DNA of 64,000 nt from positions 186,001 to 250,000 of the forward strand of contig NZ_JANUCJ010000001.1 of assembly GCF_024807615.1 (NCBI RefSeq). The letters are read 5' to 3'. The notes under the pieces are model-generated. The model saw only the letters and a program-made list of their open reading frames with translations, was not told the DNA's origin and searched no databases. Made by a program: the position numbers and the translations under genes. This DNA is from Tsukamurella ocularis. Its GTDB lineage: Bacteria; Actinomycetota; Actinomycetes; Mycobacteriales; Mycobacteriaceae. Shown piece after piece: positions 35,611-44,870 of the stretch (position 1 is the stretch's first letter; each line of letters begins with the position of its first letter).

Positions 35611-36569
35611 GCGCGCCCACGTCCGCCGCCGGCCCCGTCATCGAGGCGACCGGACTGCGCCGCACCTACGGCACCGGCACCGACGCCTTCGAGGCCGTAC
35701 GCGGCATCGACCTGCGCGTCGAGGCCGGCGAGGTCTTCGCCCTCCTCGGCACCAACGGCGCCGGCAAGACCTCAACCCTCGACCTGCTGGAGGGCCTCGC
35801 CCGGCCGAGCGCCGGCGAGCTCGCCGTCTTCGGCCTCGACCCGCACACCGAGCGGCGCCGGGTCCGCCCGCTGACCGGCATCATGCTGCAGTCCGGCGGC
35901 CTGCCCGCCGAGCTGACCGTGCGCGAGACCCTCGAGATGTGGCGCGGCACCTGCAGCAACCCCACCACCGCCGACGCCGTGCTCGACCGCGTGACCCTGC
36001 GCGAGCGCGCCGACGTCCGGGTGGGCGCCCTCTCGGGCGGCGAGCAGCGGCGCGTCGACCTCGCGTGCGCACTGATCGGCCAGCCGCGCCTGCTGTTCCT
36101 CGACGAGCCGACCACCGGCCTCGACCCCGAGAGCCGCCGCTCCACCTGGAAGCTCCTCGCCGAGCTCAAGCGCGACGGCGTCACGATGGTGCTCACCACG
36201 CACTACCTCGACGAAGCAGAAGCGCTCGCCGACCGCATCGCGATCATGCACCGCGGCGCGATCGCCCGGCTCGGCACACTGCGCGAGATCGTCGGGGGCC
36301 ACCCCGCCGAGATCGCCTTCGACGACCCCGGCGTGCCCCTGCCGTCGCTCGCGGGCGGCTGGTCCGCCGAGGCCGACGGTGCCGGCCGCGTCACCCTGCG
36401 AACCTTCCGGCTGCAGGACGACCTGCACGCCCTCCTCGGGTGGGCCGCCGACCGCGGCCTCGCGCTGTCCGGGCTGCAGGCCCGTCACCCCTCCCTCGAA
36501 TCCGTCTTCCTCACCATCGCGAGCGGAGACGAGACCGTCGCCGACGAGACGATCGGAGTCCCCGCATGA
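35607..36569 (+). CDS. ABC exporter ATP-binding protein (DrrA-like)
   Basis: ATPase of 320 residues with Walker A GTNGAGKTS, QSGGLPAELTVRE, signature LSGGEQRR, Walker B LLFLDEPTTGLD and TTHYLDEAEALADR. The C-terminal extension is of the DrrA type. Coupled by ATGA overlaps to the small membrane protein before and the permease after it. Together these form an exporter controlled by the two-component genes that follow. Substrate (antibiotic, lipid or peptide) not determinable. Confidence 0.88.
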   Translation: MSAPTSAAGPVIEATGLRRTYGTGTDAFEAVRGIDLRVEAGEVFALLGTNGAGKTSTLDLLEGLARPSAGELAVFGLDPHTERRRVRPLTGIMLQSGGLPAELTVRETLEMWRGTCSNPTTADAVLDRVTLRERADVRVGALSGGEQRRVDLACALIGQPRLLFLDEPTTGLDPESRRSTWKLLAELKRDGVTMVLTTHYLDEAEALADRIAIMHRGAIARLGTLREIVGGHPAEIAFDDPGVPLPSLAGGWSAEADGAGRVTLRTFRLQDDLHALLGWAADRGLALSGLQARHPSLESVFLTIASGDETVADETIGVPA

Positions 36570-37384
36570 CCACCGCCACCAGGCCGACCGTCGTCGGCTA
36601 CGGACGACATCCCCTGCGTGCCCTCGCGCACGCCGAGTTCCTACAGTTCCGGCGCAACAAGACGCTGCTCTTCATGGGCACCGTCTTCCCCATCGGGACG
36701 CCCCTGCTCCTGTTCTTCCTCGCGCGCGGCGACGCGGCACCGAAGCCGCTGGGCGTGGCGATCACGATGGAGATGTTCGCGGTCTTCGCGCTGCTCTTCG
36801 TGCAGTACTACTCGGTGCTTTCGATGGTCACGACCCGGCGCTCCGAGGGCGTGCTCAAGCGGCTGCGCACGGGCGAGTCCTCGGACCTCCAGATCCTCGC
36901 CGCCCCGGCCGTCCCGGGCATCGCGCTGACGCTCCTCGGCGCGGTGATCGTGGCCGGCGCGGTGTACGGCGCGGGCGGACCGCTGCCGGTGAATCCGCTG
37001 CTCATGCTGTTCGCGCTCGCAGCCGGGCTCCTGATCTTCACGCTCCTGGCGCTCGCCACCAGTGCCGTGACGAAGAACGCCGAGGCCGCCCAGATCACGT
37101 CGATGCCGGTCATGGTGCTCTCGATGGTGGGCATGGCGAACATCCGGCAGATCCTCCCCGAGCGACTCGCGCTCATCGCCGACTGGACGCCCTTCGCGGC
37201 GATCTCCGACCTCGTCCGGCTGGGGCAGGCGGGCCTCGCGCCCGGCGCCCCCGACGACGCCGCGACGCTCGGCTTCGCCGCCACCTTCGGCGAGACCGGC
37301 CGCCCGCTTGCGACACTGGCGGTATGGACCGTGATCGCAGTACTTCTCGCGAGGAAGTGGTTCCGCTGGGACGACCGCGGTTGA
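36566..37384 (+). CDS. ABC-2 exporter permease
   Basis: A 272-residue six-helix permease. AHAEFLQFRRNKTLLFMGTVFP is the N-terminal amphipathic entry of ABC-2 proteins and RRSEGVLKRLRTGESSDLQIL the conserved coupling region. Starts in an ATGA overlap with the ATPase. Its stop overlaps the possible TTG start of the kinase gene (TTGA). Confidence 0.86.
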   Translation: MTTATRPTVVGYGRHPLRALAHAEFLQFRRNKTLLFMGTVFPIGTPLLLFFLARGDAAPKPLGVAITMEMFAVFALLFVQYYSVLSMVTTRRSEGVLKRLRTGESSDLQILAAPAVPGIALTLLGAVIVAGAVYGAGGPLPVNPLLMLFALAAGLLIFTLLALATSAVTKNAEAAQITSMPVMVLSMVGMANIRQILPERLALIADWTPFAAISDLVRLGQAGLAPGAPDDAATLGFAATFGETGRPLATLAVWTVIAVLLARKWFRWDDRG

Positions 37385-38538
37385 TCCCCGCCCGCGTCCG
37401 GCGCGCGGTGGACTGGTGGCGCGACATGCCGGGTGTGGAGAAGTACCGCCTCTACACCCGGCTCGTGCTGCAGAGCGTGATGGTCGCCGTGGTCGCGATG
37501 CTCCTGATCAGCGGCAGCCGGACCTGGCCGACGATCGGCATCATCATCGCCGGGCTGGCGTCGATCGCCGGGATCGAGGCGCAGCCCGACCTCGCCATCC
37601 GCGCCACCGGCCGGCAGCGCCGCCTGGCCTGGCGGTTCGCCGTCGCCGGCGTCGCCGGGGTCTGGCTGGTGACCGTCGTCGGGTCACGGGTGATCGGCGC
37701 GGTCGACGAGCGCGAGGCCGCCGTCACCGCGTCGATGACGCTCCTGATGGCCTCCGCCGGCGTCATCCCGTTCGTCCGGCACCGGTGGCCCGTCTTGATC
37801 GCGGGGGCGATCCTGACCCCCCTCCTCACCCGCGGTCCGGACGGCTGGCAGCTCGGGCTCGTCCTCCTGCTCGTCGGCATCGGCCTGATGTGGACCTCGC
37901 GCAGCACCGTCTGGGGCCTGCAGGTGCTCAACGAGCTCGAGAACGGCAAGCGGCTCGCCGCCGAGCTCGAGGTCGCGGAGGAGCGCCTCCGCTTCTCCCG
38001 CGACCTGCACGACGTGGTCGGCCGCGCCTTCTCCGCCATGTCCGTCAAGAGCGAACTCGCGGCCACGCTCGCTCGGGCCGGCGCGGTAGAGCGCGCCGCC
38101 GGCGAGATGGACGAGGTCAAGGCCCTCGCGGTCTCCTCGATGGAGGACGCCCGCACCCTCGTCCGCGGCTACCGCGCCATCGACCTGGCCACCGAGGTCG
38201 CCGGCGCCCGCTCGCTGCTCTCCGCAGCCGGCTGCGAGCTTCGCGTCATCGGCGAGCCCGACGACGTCCCGCAGGCTTTCCACGAGGCCGCGGCCTGGGT
38301 CGTCCGCGAGGGCACGACCAACATCGTCAAGCACTCCACGGCCGCGCAGGCCGTACTCACGCTTCGCCCGTCGGGCCTGGTGCTCCGCAACGACGGTGCC
38401 GGCACCGCGACCGGGGGCGACGGCGCACCGTCGGGCATCGACGGTCTGCGCGGGCGGCTCCGGGCGGTGGGCGCCGGCCTGGATGCCGCGCACGACGGCG
38501 ACGAGTTCACCCTGACCGCGACCTGGGAGGCAGTATGA
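37381..38538 (+). CDS. NarL-family sensor histidine kinase
   Basis: Membrane sensor kinase, 385 residues if TTG 37381 is used; ATG 37324, inside the permease gene, is the alternative. Five to six N-terminal helices with almost no extracellular domain, then the HisKA_3 box RDLHDVVGRAFSAMSVKSE with the phospho-His, an N-box REGTTNIVKHS and a shortened HATPase region ending GIDGLRGRL. The lack of a large sensor domain fits intramembrane sensing, as in DesK or LiaS. Partner is the adjacent response regulator. Confidence 0.83.
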   Translation: MIPARVRRAVDWWRDMPGVEKYRLYTRLVLQSVMVAVVAMLLISGSRTWPTIGIIIAGLASIAGIEAQPDLAIRATGRQRRLAWRFAVAGVAGVWLVTVVGSRVIGAVDEREAAVTASMTLLMASAGVIPFVRHRWPVLIAGAILTPLLTRGPDGWQLGLVLLLVGIGLMWTSRSTVWGLQVLNELENGKRLAAELEVAEERLRFSRDLHDVVGRAFSAMSVKSELAATLARAGAVERAAGEMDEVKALAVSSMEDARTLVRGYRAIDLATEVAGARSLLSAAGCELRVIGEPDDVPQAFHEAAAWVVREGTTNIVKHSTAAQAVLTLRPSGLVLRNDGAGTATGGDGAPSGIDGLRGRLRAVGAGLDAAHDGDEFTLTATWEAV

Positions 38539-39173
38539 CCGACACACCGGCGATCGAGGTGATGATCGCGGACGACGAGCATCTGATCCGCACGGCCGTG
38601 GCCGCGCTGCTGGACCTGGAACCCGACATCTCGGTCGCGGCGGAGGCGGCGTCCGGCACCGAGTTGATCTCGCTGTGGGAGCGCCGCGCAGCTGAGGGGC
38701 TCCCGCCCGCGGTCGCGGTGATCGACCTGCAGATGCCCGGCCCGGACGGCATCGACACCGCGGCGGAGCTGTTGCGCCGCACGCCCGGCGCCGCAACGCT
38801 CATCGTCACCAGCCACGGCCGGCCCGGTTACCTCAAACGCGCACTCGCGACCGGGGTCCGCGGCTTCCTGCCGAAGACGGTGCCAGCGGCCACGTTGGCG
38901 CAGGTCATCCGCACCGTCCACGGCGGCGGGCGGTACGTCGACCCGGAGCTGGCGGCGGAGGCGATCAGTGCGGGCGATTCGCCGCTCACTCCCCGCGAGG
39001 CCGACGTGCTGGAGTTCGCCGTCGACGGGGCATCGGTCGACGAGATCGCGAAGCGGGCGCACCTGAGCGCGGGTACCACGCGCAACTACCTCTCCTCCGC
39101 GATGGCGAAGCTGGGGACGGCGAACCGGTACGAGGCGGCGGTACGAGCCCGCGAACTCGGCTGGATTCTGTGA
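38535..39173 (+). CDS. LuxR/NarL-type response regulator
   Basis: A 212-residue regulator. Receiver domain with acidic pair ADDEH, phospho-acceptor Asp in VIDLQMPGPDG, and LPKT containing the conserved Lys; C-terminal HTH LTPREADVLEFAVDGASVDE and TTRNYLSSAMAKLG. Starts in an ATGA overlap with the kinase. It probably controls this operon's own promoter upstream of 35243. Confidence 0.9.
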   Translation: MTDTPAIEVMIADDEHLIRTAVAALLDLEPDISVAAEAASGTELISLWERRAAEGLPPAVAVIDLQMPGPDGIDTAAELLRRTPGAATLIVTSHGRPGYLKRALATGVRGFLPKTVPAATLAQVIRTVHGGGRYVDPELAAEAISAGDSPLTPREADVLEFAVDGASVDEIAKRAHLSAGTTRNYLSSAMAKLGTANRYEAAVRARELGWIL

Positions 39174-39259
39174 CCCCCGTCTCGGTGTAACGTACCCACG
39201 TCCCGTGACGATGCAGAGGGTGCGTCCTTACCCGAAAGCGTCACTTTCCGCTGGGGACG

Positions 39260-39288
39260 TTGAGTACAACGACCGAAGTGCGTAGACT
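39260..39288 (+). promoter_or_regulatory. Promoter of the desaturase gene
   Basis: TTGAGT (39260-39265), a 17-nt spacer and TAGACT (39283-39288), giving a leader of about 37 nt before the start codon. Good sigma-A consensus. Confidence 0.6.
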
Positions 39289-39331
39289 TTCGGGATAATC
39301 TGGAACTGATCTAAACGTCGAAAGAGGAATG

Positions 39332-40315
39332 ATGTCGACCCGCCAACTGACCCAGCTGGAGCTCCTGCGGGAGCTCTCCGGTGTCGCCGAGGACAACGTC
39401 AACCGCCATCTCTCGATGACGAAGGACTGGAGCCCCCACGACTACATCCCGTGGTCGGACGGCAAGAACTTCGCCGCCCTCGGCGGATCGGACTACGACC
39501 CCGAGGAAAGCCGCCTCGACGAGGTCGCCAAGGCCGCCATGATCACCAACCTCCTCACCGAGGACAACCTCCCCACCTACCACCGCGAGATCGCCGCCAA
39601 CTTCTCCATGGACGACGCCTGGGGCCACTGGGTCGGCCGCTGGACCTCCGAAGAGAACCGCCACGGCATCGCCATGCGCGACTACCTCGTCGTCACCCGC
39701 GGCGTCGACCCGGTCAAGCTCGAGCAGGCCCGCATGATCCACATGACCAACGGCTGGGACCCCCAAGGCAAAGTCGCCCAGCACACCGAGCAGAAGATGA
39801 CGATGCTGCACTCGGTGGCGTACGTGACCTTCCAGGAACTCGCCACCCGCGTCAGCCACCGCAACACCGGCAAGGTCTGCCAGGACCCCATCGCCGACAA
39901 GATGCTCCAGCGCATCGCCGCCGACGAGAACCTGCACATGATCTTCTACCGCAACATCTCCGCCGCCGGCCTCGACCTCGTCCCCGACCAGGCCATCCGG
40001 TCGATCACCGACACCATCAAGCACTTCGAGATGCCCGGCGCCGGCATGCCCGACTTCCGCCGCAACGGCGTCCTCATGGCCAAGCACGGCATCTACGACC
40101 TGCGCCAGCACAAGGACGAGGTCGTCATGCCCGTCCTGCGCAAGTGGAAGATCTTCGAGCGTGAGGACTTCAGCGCCGAGGGCGAGCGCACCCGCGAGGA
40201 GCTCGCCGCCTTCCTCGACGAGCTCGAGACCGCGGCCGTCAAGTTCGAGGAGATGCGTGACCGCTCGCTGGCCCGCGAGGCCGCGAAGCGCGAGAAGGCC
40301 GGACTGGCCGTCTAG
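39332..40315 (+). CDS. desA: Acyl-ACP desaturase (DesA family)
   Basis: Soluble diiron stearoyl-ACP-type desaturase, 327 residues, introducing a double bond into fatty acyl-ACP, for mycolic/oleic acid synthesis. Diiron ligands appear in WTSEENRHGIAMRDY (ExxH) and ADENLHMIFYR (ExxH), with Glu in TEDNLP and VTFQELATRVSHRNT. Close to DesA1/DesA2 of M. tuberculosis. ATG 39332 is preferred over the adjacent ATG 39329 since the AGAGG site is 4 nt away. Followed by a strong hairpin terminator. Confidence 0.92.
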   Translation: MSTRQLTQLELLRELSGVAEDNVNRHLSMTKDWSPHDYIPWSDGKNFAALGGSDYDPEESRLDEVAKAAMITNLLTEDNLPTYHREIAANFSMDDAWGHWVGRWTSEENRHGIAMRDYLVVTRGVDPVKLEQARMIHMTNGWDPQGKVAQHTEQKMTMLHSVAYVTFQELATRVSHRNTGKVCQDPIADKMLQRIAADENLHMIFYRNISAAGLDLVPDQAIRSITDTIKHFEMPGAGMPDFRRNGVLMAKHGIYDLRQHKDEVVMPVLRKWKIFEREDFSAEGERTREELAAFLDELETAAVKFEEMRDRSLAREAAKREKAGLAV

Positions 40316-40327
40316 CACCGACGCAAC

Positions 40328-40363
40328 CGGAACCCGCTGCGCCTCCGGGCACGGCGGGTTCCG
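40328..40363 (+). terminator. Terminator of desA
   Basis: Perfect 10-bp stem CGGAACCCGC / GCGGGTTCCG with a 16-nt loop, 13 nt after the desA stop, followed by TCGTTTCCC. Confidence 0.65.
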
Positions 40364-40455
40364 TCGTTTCCCGTCGCAGCAGTTTGCCAGGGCACGACGG
40401 GGCGGCGATCATGGAGGGCGGCGAGCGACCGCCGCACGACCACGGGAGAGCACTG

Positions 40456-41658
40456 ATGACCACAGCCACCACGACGCAGCCCAAGCTGCGCATCGGCCGG
40501 TTCGAGCTCGATTCTCCCGTCGTGCTCGCACCGATGGCTGGCGTGACCAACGTCGCCTTCCGCAGCCTGTGCCGTGAGCTGGAGCGCGCACGCACCGGCA
40601 CCGTCGCGGGGCTGTACGTGTGCGAGATGGTGACGGCCCGCGCCCTCGCCGAGCGGCACCCGGTCACGATGCACATGACCACCTTCGCGCCTGACGAGGA
40701 TCCGCGCAGCCTGCAGCTGTACACCGTCGACGCGAAGTGGACCTACGAGGCCGCCCGGATGATCGCCGAGGAGGGCCTGGCCGATCACCTCGACATGAAC
40801 TTCGGCTGTCCCGTCCCCAAGGTCACCCGCCGCGGCGGGGGCTCCGCACTGCCGTACAAGCGGAATCTCTTCGCGAGCATCGTCGACGCCGCGGTGCGCG
40901 GCATCGCCGACGGGGCCCCCGCAGGCTCCCCCCAGATCCCGGTGACGGTGAAGTTCCGCATCGGCATCGACGACGAGCACCACACCCACCTCGATGCCGG
41001 CCGGATCGCCGCCGAGCAGGGCGCGGTCGCCGTCGCACTGCACGCCCGCACCGCCGCGCAGCGCTACTCGGGCCAGGCGGACTGGGACGAGATCGCGCGG
41101 CTCAAGGAGCACGTGCACCACCACTTCGGCGACACCATCCCGGTGCTGGGCAACGGCGACATCTTCGCCGCCGAGGACGCGGTGACCATGATGGAGCGCA
41201 CCGGCTGCGACGGCGTCGTTGTGGGCCGCGGCTGCTTGGGCCGGCCGTGGCTGTTCTCCGAGCTCTCCGCGGCGATCAACGGCACCCCGATGCCGACCCC
41301 GCCGCACCTGGGCGAGGTCACCGACATCATGTACCGGCACGGCGAGCTGCTGGCCGCGCACCACGGCGAGGACAAGGGCATGCGGGAAATCCGCAAGCAC
41401 GTCGCCTGGTACTTGCGCGGCTTTCCCGCCGGCGGCGAGCTGCGCACGCGTCTGGCCACGGTCAAGACTCTCGCCGACCTGCGCGCACTGCTCGACACGC
41501 TGCCTCACGACGTGCCCTTCCCGAAGGATGCCGAGGGCCCCCGCGGCCGGCAGGGCACGCCCGGCAAGGTGGTCCTCCCCGAGGGGTGGCTAGACGATCC
41601 GTGGGAGTCGGACGCCGCGGCGATGCCGGGCGCCGAGGCGGAGACGAGCGGCGGATAG
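40456..41658 (+). CDS. dusB: tRNA-dihydrouridine synthase (DusB-type)
   Basis: FMN/NADPH enzyme that reduces uridines in tRNA D-loops, 400 residues. It has VVLAPMAGVTNVAFR at the start of the barrel, the catalytic Cys in DMNFGCPVPKV, VTVKFRIG, LHARTAAQRYSG and VLGNGDI. The C-terminal helical domain plus an acidic tail is typical for actinobacteria. ATG 40456 lies 5 nt after GGGAGAG. Located next to desA as in mycobacteria. Confidence 0.92.
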   Translation: MTTATTTQPKLRIGRFELDSPVVLAPMAGVTNVAFRSLCRELERARTGTVAGLYVCEMVTARALAERHPVTMHMTTFAPDEDPRSLQLYTVDAKWTYEAARMIAEEGLADHLDMNFGCPVPKVTRRGGGSALPYKRNLFASIVDAAVRGIADGAPAGSPQIPVTVKFRIGIDDEHHTHLDAGRIAAEQGAVAVALHARTAAQRYSGQADWDEIARLKEHVHHHFGDTIPVLGNGDIFAAEDAVTMMERTGCDGVVVGRGCLGRPWLFSELSAAINGTPMPTPPHLGEVTDIMYRHGELLAAHHGEDKGMREIRKHVAWYLRGFPAGGELRTRLATVKTLADLRALLDTLPHDVPFPKDAEGPRGRQGTPGKVVLPEGWLDDPWESDAAAMPGAEAETSGG

Positions 41659-42146
41659 TCATGGCGGATAAGACCCCGATGCCGCCTACGATCACTCGGT
41701 AACAATTCGCGGGATTCTTCGGGAAATAATAGCAATCAAGACGCTCAGAACGGCTCGGTACGCGTTCAATTCGACCAATTCCCTCAGCCGAATGTCCATC
41801 ACGCGCGATGCGCTCACCGAGCTGAGTACGACCGCCATTGAAACAGCGCGTTACAGCAGGAACGATGCCCGCTCAACGCTCTCACTGCATCGTCGAATGC
41901 TCGAGAAGATCTCCACTGCGCCTTTCACTCTGCGGTCTCAGCACGTGCGCGCGCCAATCTTCAACCTGATATTCATACAGGCATTGTCGCCGACCGGCAG
42001 ATCAGCAAGGCGACGCTGCACTCGCGTTGCTTCTTCGAGCGTCTGACCGTCCTCGCGCACGTCCACGGCCGACGGACGTCTTCCCAGCGTCGAGCTTCGT
42101 TCACCCGCAGTTCATCATACGGTGCAATGACGTAAGAATCACACGT
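41659..42146. other. About 490-bp gap of lower GC, no confident gene
   Basis: Visibly more AT-rich than the flanks. A frame of 84 codons on the plus strand (41792-42046, MSITRDALTELSTTAIETARYS) has a plausible start but no ribosome site, mixed codon use and an Arg-rich end, so it is not called. Sequence may be a decayed gene or acquired fragment. Confidence 0.4.
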
Positions 42147-42152
42147 TAGACT
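42147..42152 (+). promoter_or_regulatory. -10 element of a leaderless phoU transcript
   Basis: TAGACT ends six bases before the phoU ATG at 42159, and no ribosome site is present, which fits a leaderless mRNA. Confidence 0.5.
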
Positions 42153-42158
42153 CCGCAC

Positions 42159-42821
42159 ATGCGTAACGCGTACATCCAGCAGATGGCTGCTTTCAACGAT
42201 ATCCTCGGCGACATTTGCGACAAGTCGGGCATCGCCATGGAGAAGGCCACCAACTCGCTGCTCCAGGCCGACCTCGCCCTCGCCGAGGAGGTCATCACCG
42301 AGCACGACGAGATCGTGCGGCTGAGCCGCCGCGCCGAGGAGGAGGCCTTCTCCCTCCTCGCACTGCAGGCGCCGGTCGCCAGCGACCTGCGCGTCGTGGT
42401 CTCCGGTTTCCAGATCGTGGCCGACGTCGACCGGATGGGCGCACTCGCCCTGCACGTCGCCAAGGTGACCCGCCGCCGATTCCCGAACAAGACCCTCCCC
42501 GAGGAGGTCAACGGCTACTTCGCCGAGATGGGCCGCCTCGCGGTCGAGCTCGCGAACTCCGCCCGCGAGGTTCTGGTCACCCAGGACCCGAAGCAGGCCG
42601 CGGAGATCGAAGAGCAGGACGACGCGATGGACGACCTGCACCGCCACCTGTTCACCGTACTCATGGACCGCGAGTGGAAGCACGGAGTCGCCGCCGCCGT
42701 CGACGTGACGCTGCTGGGCCGCTACTACGAGCGCTTCGCCGACCACGCCGTGGAGATCGGCCGCCGCGTGATCTTCCAGGCCACCGGCAGTCCCGAGCCC
42801 ACCGCCGACGTCTCGACGTAG
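42159..42821 (+). CDS. phoU: Phosphate-signalling protein PhoU
   Basis: Cytoplasmic negative regulator linking the Pst transporter to the SenX3/RegX3-type two-component system. The 220-residue protein is two PhoU three-helix repeats: [37 protein letters not shown] and [20 protein letters not shown], each ending in a metal-binding cluster (e.g. [18 protein letters not shown]). It is separated from pstBACS by the FHA gene and transcribed in the opposite direction, as phoY2 is from phoT in M. tuberculosis. Confidence 0.92.
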   Translation: MRNAYIQQMAAFNDILGDICDKSGIAMEKATNSLLQADLALAEEVITEHDEIVRLSRRAEEEAFSLLALQAPVASDLRVVVSGFQIVADVDRMGALALHVAKVTRRRFPNKTLPEEVNGYFAEMGRLAVELANSAREVLVTQDPKQAAEIEEQDDAMDDLHRHLFTVLMDREWKHGVAAAVDVTLLGRYYERFADHAVEIGRRVIFQATGSPEPTADVST

Positions 42822-42832
42822 CAACCGCACGC

Positions 42833-42856
42833 ACGGCCGCCCTCCGGGGCGGCCGT
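42833..42856 (+). terminator. Terminator between phoU and the FHA gene
   Basis: A 10-bp stem ACGGCCGCCC / GGGCGGCCGT with a 4-nt loop, 11 nt after the phoU stop. The FHA gene ends convergently at 42891, so it may serve both. Confidence 0.6.
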
Positions 42857-42890
42857 TCCGCTGTCGGGGGTCAGGCGCCCCCTGCACGCT

Positions 42891-44030
42891 TCAGGCCCCG
42901 ACGCCGTCCTGTAGCTGCAAGATCCTGCCCCCGAGGTGGATGTCGGAGCCCACGCCGAGCGGGACCGGCTGGCCCGGCGGGAGACGCAGCGGCTGCGCCG
43001 CGCCCGGCGGCCGCACCCATGTGCCGTTCGCCGAGCCCACGTCGACGGCGAGCACCTGCCAGCCGTCGATGCGGATCTCCAGGTGGGCGCGCGACAGTGC
43101 GCCACTGCGGTCCGGCAGGACGATGGGCACGAGCCGCCCGGCACCGCCCTGCGAACGGCCGGCGCGCTGCGCGACGAAGGCTGCGGGGTCGCGCCCGATC
43201 ACCATGTCGTTCTCCACGACGAAGGCGGTGCCATCGTCGGCGACGAGCAGCCCCAGCGGCGGCCGCGGGCCGCTGTCCAACGGGGCCCGCCGATCGACGA
43301 GGGCGCCGCAGCGGGTGCAGTACGCGGCGACGGGCGCGTTGAGGTGTCCGAAGGCGCAGCGTCGTCCCTCGACCGTGGGCCCCGCCGCCACGGCGGCGCT
43401 CACATCGCCGACGTCCACCTCGTACTCGGTGGCGGCGAAGAGCGGACTCACGCCCGTCGGCTCCTCGTTGGTGGGCGCGTCGGCGGGGAAGACGTCGGTC
43501 GCGATCTCGCACTCCCCCTCGACCTGCACGGACGCCTCCGACCACAGCACGACTCCCGCGCCGGGCACGGCACCGTCGTCGAAGTGGAGCGCACCGGGCA
43601 CGCACACGGGGGCGGGCGGCGGCGGCGGACCGACCGTCACGGTCACGACCGCGCCCGGAGCCAGCGGCGCGCCCCCCTCAGCGAAGCCCGGGCCGGCGTG
43701 CAGCACGTGACCGGGTGTGGCCGCCGCGGCGGACGGGAAGATCGCGAGGGTGATGGAGACGTCGGAGTCGGCGCCGGCGACGCCGCGGAGCATCGCCCGC
43801 GCCACACCGTTCCGCAGCTCGAGCACGGCGAAGGCCGGGCCGGTGATGGTGCTCAGGACGGGCGCGATGTCACCGTCGACCTCCAACGCCGCACGCAGTT
43901 CGGCGACTGCGGCAGGCGCGCCGACGGCCGGCGCGTCCACGAACAGGAACCGCTCGCGCGCGCGAGCCACCACCCGGTCGCCGGGCAGCACGGTGACGTA
44001 CCGGTCGCCGGTCCGGGGCTGCGATGTCAT
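42891..44030 (-). CDS. FHA domain protein with an internal zinc ribbon
   Basis: A 379-residue cytoplasmic protein. The first ~215 residues are an Ala/Val/Gly-rich all-beta region of unknown type. A zinc-ribbon-like segment CAFGHLNAPVAAYCTRCGAL follows (about residue 228), then an FHA domain with VIGRDP, SRAHLEIR and GSANGTWV, the phosphothreonine-binding residues. Such proteins are usually readers of Ser/Thr kinase phosphorylation. It lies downstream of pstB on the same strand (49 nt) and convergent to phoU, an unusual insertion in the Pho region. Partner kinase is not in the window. Confidence 0.8.
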   Translation of the reverse strand: MTSQPRTGDRYVTVLPGDRVVARARERFLFVDAPAVGAPAAVAELRAALEVDGDIAPVLSTITGPAFAVLELRNGVARAMLRGVAGADSDVSITLAIFPSAAAATPGHVLHAGPGFAEGGAPLAPGAVVTVTVGPPPPPAPVCVPGALHFDDGAVPGAGVVLWSEASVQVEGECEIATDVFPADAPTNEEPTGVSPLFAATEYEVDVGDVSAAVAAGPTVEGRRCAFGHLNAPVAAYCTRCGALVDRRAPLDSGPRPPLGLLVADDGTAFVVENDMVIGRDPAAFVAQRAGRSQGGAGRLVPIVLPDRSGALSRAHLEIRIDGWQVLAVDVGSANGTWVRPPGAAQPLRLPPGQPVPLGVGSDIHLGGRILQLQDGVGA

Positions 44031-44079
44031 CCCCCGAGGATACGGCTGATATCCGACGACACCGTTCCGGTGTGACCGG

Positions 44080-44856
44080 TCAGCCGAAGCGACCCGAGAT
44101 GTAATCCTCGGTCGCCTGCTCGTTCGGGTTGGAGAACATCTTCTCGGTCGGGTTGATCTCGATGAGCTTGCCCGGCTTGCCGGTGGCCTCCAGGTTGAAG
44201 AACGCGGTCTGGTCGGAGACACGCGCCGCCTGCTGCATGTTGTGCGTGACGATGACGATCGTGTACTTCTGCTTGAGCTCGCCGATCAGGTCCTCGATGG
44301 CGAGGGTCGAGATCGGGTCGAGCGCCGAGCACGGCTCGTCCATGAGCAGCACGTCGGGGCTGACCGCGATCGCGCGGGCGATGCAAAGGCGCTGCTGCTG
44401 ACCGCCGGAGAGGCCGCCGCCGGGCTTGTTCAGGCGGTCCTTGACCTCGCCCCAGAGGTTCGCGCCGCGCAGCGACTGCTCGGCGACCTCGTCGAGCTTG
44501 GACTTGCTCCGGATGCCCTGCAGCTTGAGGCCGGCCACGACGTTGTCGCGGATCGACATCGTGGGGAACGGGTTGGGTCGCTGGAAGACCATGCCGATGG
44601 TCTTGCGCACGCCCACCGGGTCGACGCCGGTGCCGTAGATGTCGGCGCCGTCCAGGGTGATGTGCCCGTCGACGCGCGCGCCCGGGGTCACCTCATGCAT
44701 GCGGTTGATCGACCGGAGCACCGTCGACTTGCCGCAGCCGGACGGTCCGATGAACGCCGTCACCGAGTTCGGCGGCACCGTCAGCGAGACGTCCTGCACC
44801 GCGTGGAAGGCGCCGTAGTAGATGTTCAGGTCCTTGATGTCCAGGCGCTTCGCCAT
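44080..44856 (-). CDS. pstB: Phosphate ABC importer ATPase PstB
   Basis: ATPase of the high-affinity phosphate transporter, 258 residues. Walker [20 protein letters not shown], signature [14 protein letters not shown] and Walker [13 protein letters not shown] are diagnostic. Last of pstSCAB; ATG 44856, 14 nt after the pstA stop, has a GGAGATC site. Confidence 0.95.
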   Translation of the reverse strand: MAKRLDIKDLNIYYGAFHAVQDVSLTVPPNSVTAFIGPSGCGKSTVLRSINRMHEVTPGARVDGHITLDGADIYGTGVDPVGVRKTIGMVFQRPNPFPTMSIRDNVVAGLKLQGIRSKSKLDEVAEQSLRGANLWGEVKDRLNKPGGGLSGGQQQRLCIARAIAVSPDVLLMDEPCSALDPISTLAIEDLIGELKQKYTIVIVTHNMQQAARVSDQTAFFNLEATGKPGKLIEINPTEKMFSNPNEQATEDYISGRFG

Positions 44857-44870
44857 GATGGATCTCCTTG

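Noticed and set aside
41792-42046. 84-codon plus-strand ORF before phoU
   Set aside because: No ribosome site, Arg-rich tail, no recognised family; treated as gap.
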